In this document: positions 61,845 through 64,000 of the stretch, one piece after another
Position numbering within the stretch: the stretch's first letter is position 1
How the letters are laid out: each line of letters starts with the position of its first letter
DNA from: Mycobacterium paraense
GTDB taxonomy: Bacteria > Actinomycetota > Actinomycetes > Mycobacteriales > Mycobacteriaceae
Length of the DNA: 64,000 nucleotides
Assembly (NCBI RefSeq): GCF_002101815.1
Contig: NZ_LQPM01000010.1
Coordinates: 248,001 to 312,000 of the forward strand
Direction: 5' to 3'
Position numbers and translations under genes: made by a program
Notes under the pieces: model-generated
Databases searched by the model: none
The model's input: only the letters and a program-made list of their open reading frames with translations
What the model was told of the DNA's origin: nothing

Positions 61845-64000
61845 CTAGGCGGTGCCCGGGGTCGTCGCGAACAGCACGCCCTCGTCGATCAGGCGCTCGG
61901 TCTCATCGGCGCTCATGCGGAGCACGTCCCGGCAGATGGCCCGGGTGTCCTGACCGGGCAGCGGCGCCGGGCGTTGCGGCGCGGGCGGAATGTGCTGAAA
62001 CGGCGCCGGGCCCGTCTCCGCCGGCAGTGGCCGCTCGACGAGCGGATGAACCATCTCGCTGAACAGCTTTCGCTCGATCAGTTGCGGGTCCTCCAGGATG
62101 TCGGGCGGGCGGTTCATCGGCCCGGTGGCCACCCCGGCCGCCTGCAGCAGTTCGGCGACGCGCACCGGGGTGCGGGTGCGGGTCAGCGCTGACATCAGCT
62201 CTACCAGCTCGCGGCGGTTGGCCAGTCGCGACTCGGCGGTGGCGAAACGCGGGTCGTCCGCCCACTGTCGGTGATCGAAAAGGTCTGCCACGCAGCGCCA
62301 TTCGTCGTCCGAGCCGATCGAGATGACGCACCATTCGTCGTCGCCCGCGCAGGGGCACACCGCGTGCAGGGTGGTGTCGTCGCGCAGCGGGCCGATGCCC
62401 GCCGCGCGCGCGGCCTCCGCGACGTAGAGCGTGTCGAGCTGATTGACCACGACCTCGGCCTGCGAGATGTGCACGTCGGCCCCATGCCCGGTCCGATTGC
62501 GGTGGATCAGCGCGGCCAGCGCCGCGATCGCGGTCACCCGCCCGACCACATGGTCGGGGAAGATCGTCGTCGCGTCGTAGAAGGAATGCCGCCCGCCGTC
62601 GGCGCCCTCGTCCGGATGGTCGGACGTCCACAGCCGGGTGACGCCGGTGGCGGCGCGGACGAGCGGGCCGTAGCCCAGCCGGGCGCTCCACGGCCCGGTG
62701 TCGCCGAACGCGCTGCTGCCGGCGAGCACGATCCGCGGGTTGAGCCGGCGCAGCGTGTCGTACGGAAAACCCAGGGCGGCAAGGGTTCCCGGCTTGAAGT
62801 TGGCGAATACCGCGTCGGCCTCCGCGACCAGCCGGCCGAAGACGTCCTTGCCCCGCTCGCTGCGCAGGTCCAGTCCGAGGCCGAGCTGATTGCGGTGAGT
62901 CCACGCGAACGACTCGCTCATGGCGTCGCCGGCGCGGGCCTGCCGCAGCCCGTCCGGGTAATCGGCGCTTTCGACCTTGATGACCTCGGCGCCCAGATCG
63001 CCGAACAGCCGGCCCAGCTCGCCGCCGGCGACGATGATGCCCAGGTCGAGAATCCGCAGCCCCGCCAACGGCTGCTCGCCGACCCTGCCCGACGGGGCCG
63101 GCACCACCACCGGATTGCCGCGCCAATACGGGTCGTCCGCCCCCGCGGTGGGGGCCGGCGCGCGAAAGCCCGAGCGCTGGCCGTCGACGACGAAATAACC
63201 GGTGGGCACGCTGGTGCGCACACCGGGAACGAGCTCGGCCTCCGTGATCGCGCCGACGGCCTGGAAGTGTTCGGAGCCCAGCACCCACGACGGCGGCAGC
63301 ACCGCGGCGATCGGCACCCCGTGCGCCTGACCGGCGGCCACCAAATCCCTCATGGTCTGCTCGGCGAACAGGGCCCGCACCAGCACGCCGATCTCGGGCC
63401 AGGCCGCAAAGCGGGCGGCCAGGGCGTCGAACTTGGGGTCTTGGAATTCTTCGGGCTCGCCCAGCCAGCGCCGCAGGCCGCGCCACTGCCGCGGCGCCAT
63501 GACACACAGCCGGACGTAGCCGTCCTTGCACGGCAGTATCGGATACGCGTCCTGGTTTTTCGGCCGTCCCCGCCACCGCCCGGCGCCGCGGACGCCGGCG
63601 GCGGCCTGCCCGTGCGCGCCGAACGCCGGGTCGAGCGCCATGACGACGGCGTCGAATCGCGAGAAATCGATGTAATCGCCCGTACCGCAACGCAATCGGT
63701 TGTAGTAGGCGACGAGCGCGGCCCACGCCGCCTGGACGGCCGCGGTGGACGACGCGATACCGTCGGGCGGCAGCACCGGCGTGCCGGTGGTGGGACCGGA
63801 TCGCGACAGCGAGCCGCACATCGCGTACAACACCGCGTCGGTGGCGCGCCACGACGAACGCGGGCCGGAAGCGCCGAAGTCGGTGATCGACAGCACCACC
63901 AGGTGCGGGTAGCGGGCGGCCAAGTCCGGGCCGGGTGCGCCGAACGCACCGGCCAGGCCGTCGAGGCCACTGTCCACGACGATGTCGGCCTCGCCGGCGA
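61845..64000 (-). CDS. CaiB/BaiF CoA-transferase, tandem-domain type (5' end outside window), Rv1866-like
   Basis: At least 718 residues with no start inside the window: the frame stays open to base 64000 (upstream codons read AGEADIVV before the internal GTG at 63977). The visible N-terminal segment is the rest of a first CaiB domain (ITDFGASGPRSSWRATDAVLYAMCGSLSRSG, FDAVVMALDPAFGAHGQ). A second domain begins LAGLRILDLGIIVAGGELGRLFGDLGAEVIKVESADYP, with FGDTGPWSARLGYGPLVRAATG and a C-terminal ANRRELVELMSALTRTRT tail. Tandem CaiB proteins such as Rv1866 (778 residues) transfer CoA between carboxylic acids. Likely co-transcribed with the thiolase. Confidence 0.88.
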   Translation of the reverse strand, partial: AGEADIVVDSGLDGLAGAFGAPGPDLAARYPHLVVLSITDFGASGPRSSWRATDAVLYAMCGSLSRSGPTTGTPVLPPDGIASSTAAVQAAWAALVAYYNRLRCGTGDYIDFSRFDAVVMALDPAFGAHGQAAAGVRGAGRWRGRPKNQDAYPILPCKDGYVRLCVMAPRQWRGLRRWLGEPEEFQDPKFDALAARFAAWPEIGVLVRALFAEQTMRDLVAAGQAHGVPIAAVLPPSWVLGSEHFQAVGAITEAELVPGVRTSVPTGYFVVDGQRSGFRAPAPTAGADDPYWRGNPVVVPAPSGRVGEQPLAGLRILDLGIIVAGGELGRLFGDLGAEVIKVESADYPDGLRQARAGDAMSESFAWTHRNQLGLGLDLRSERGKDVFGRLVAEADAVFANFKPGTLAALGFPYDTLRRLNPRIVLAGSSAFGDTGPWSARLGYGPLVRAATGVTRLWTSDHPDEGADGGRHSFYDATTIFPDHVVGRVTAIAALAALIHRNRTGHGADVHISQAEVVVNQLDTLYVAEAARAAGIGPLRDDTTLHAVCPCAGDDEWCVISIGSDDEWRCVADLFDHRQWADDPRFATAESRLANRRELVELMSALTRTRTPVRVAELLQAAGVATGPMNRPPDILEDPQLIERKLFSEMVHPLVERPLPAETGPAPFQHIPPAPQRPAPLPGQDTRAICRDVLRMSADETERLIDEGVLFATTPGTA

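Overview
The window is high-GC DNA from a slow-growing-type Mycobacterium outside the M. tuberculosis complex. It carries an antigen 85B gene (fbpB), a PE_PGRS gene, a PPE gene, an Rpf gene, an LpqH-type lipoprotein, CYP140 and many genes whose order follows the M. tuberculosis Rv1866-Rv1909c block. oxyR is intact and a full-length lon is present; from memory, the former is broken and the latter absent in M. tuberculosis. Family and orthologue names come from recognising sequence motifs and recalled proteins, not from a database search.

Layout. 1-5.1 kb: nitroreductase tail, SRPBCC protein, DUF4262, furA (no katG follows it), a secreted Rv1906c-like protein, D-amino-acid oxidase, a crotonase and a holin-family membrane protein. 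5.1-8.6 kb: two tandem paralogous small secreted proteins, a PPE protein and an amidohydrolase. 8.6-15.7 kb: nanT-like transporter, cinA, a Gly-rich collagen-like protein, macro-domain protein, thiamine-binding-type protein, dtd, SAM methyltransferase, HAD phosphatase and a Zn-dehydrogenase. 15.7-20 kb: Baeyer-Villiger-type monooxygenase, PE_PGRS and a membrane protein. 20-27 kb: nitronate monooxygenase behind a perfect KstR-type box, three small Rv1891-Rv1893-like genes, a RibD-like reductase, then a CYP125-like P450, Zn-ADH and YceI operon behind a near-KstR box, and a DUF7159-like protein. 27-33.7 kb: fbpB, a membrane-anchored protein, secreted chorismate mutase, rpfC, SRPBCC, SDR, lppE and cyp140. 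33.7-38.4 kb: an accessory block absent between the Rv1880c and Rv1879 equivalents (a truncated copy of a dienelactone-hydrolase lipoprotein, the intact copy, SnoaL/LEH-like protein, small ORFs, an SRPBCC/acyltransferase pair). 38.4-48.4 kb: FluG-like amidohydrolase and glnA3, LLM oxidoreductase, AhpD-like protein, 14-TM MFS pump with a winged-helix-like tail, bfrA/bfd around tandem IdeR boxes, crotonase, Rv1875 and EthD proteins, oxyR. 48.4-55.1 kb: ahpC-ahpD, a GH13 protein, DUF1810, lldD2, lon. 55.1-64 kb: secreted Pro-rich protein, Ddn-like, TfoX-N, a HhH-GPD protein lacking catalytic residues, DUF72, then a leftward Rv1866-1867-1868-like cluster (CaiB transferase, thiolase, SDR fused to a PEP-synthase-like part); the CaiB gene runs off the right edge.

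Themes. Iron and peroxide control: furA, IdeR-boxed bfd/bfrA, oxyR-ahpC-ahpD. Sterol/lipid catabolism: KstR boxes, CYP125 paralogue, BVMO, crotonases, CaiB/thiolase. Envelope and secreted functions: Ag85B, RpfC, PE/PPE, lipoproteins. Genes are tightly packed, with many ATGA/GTGA overlaps and near-zero convergent gaps. The most unusual points are a furA frame with an extra C-terminal tail and no katG, a P450-ADH-YceI operon behind a KstR-like site, a broken duplicate of the dienelactone-hydrolase lipoprotein, and two multidomain oddities (MFS-winged helix; SDR-PEP-synthase-like). No tRNA, rRNA, CRISPR array, insertion sequence or phage was recognised.
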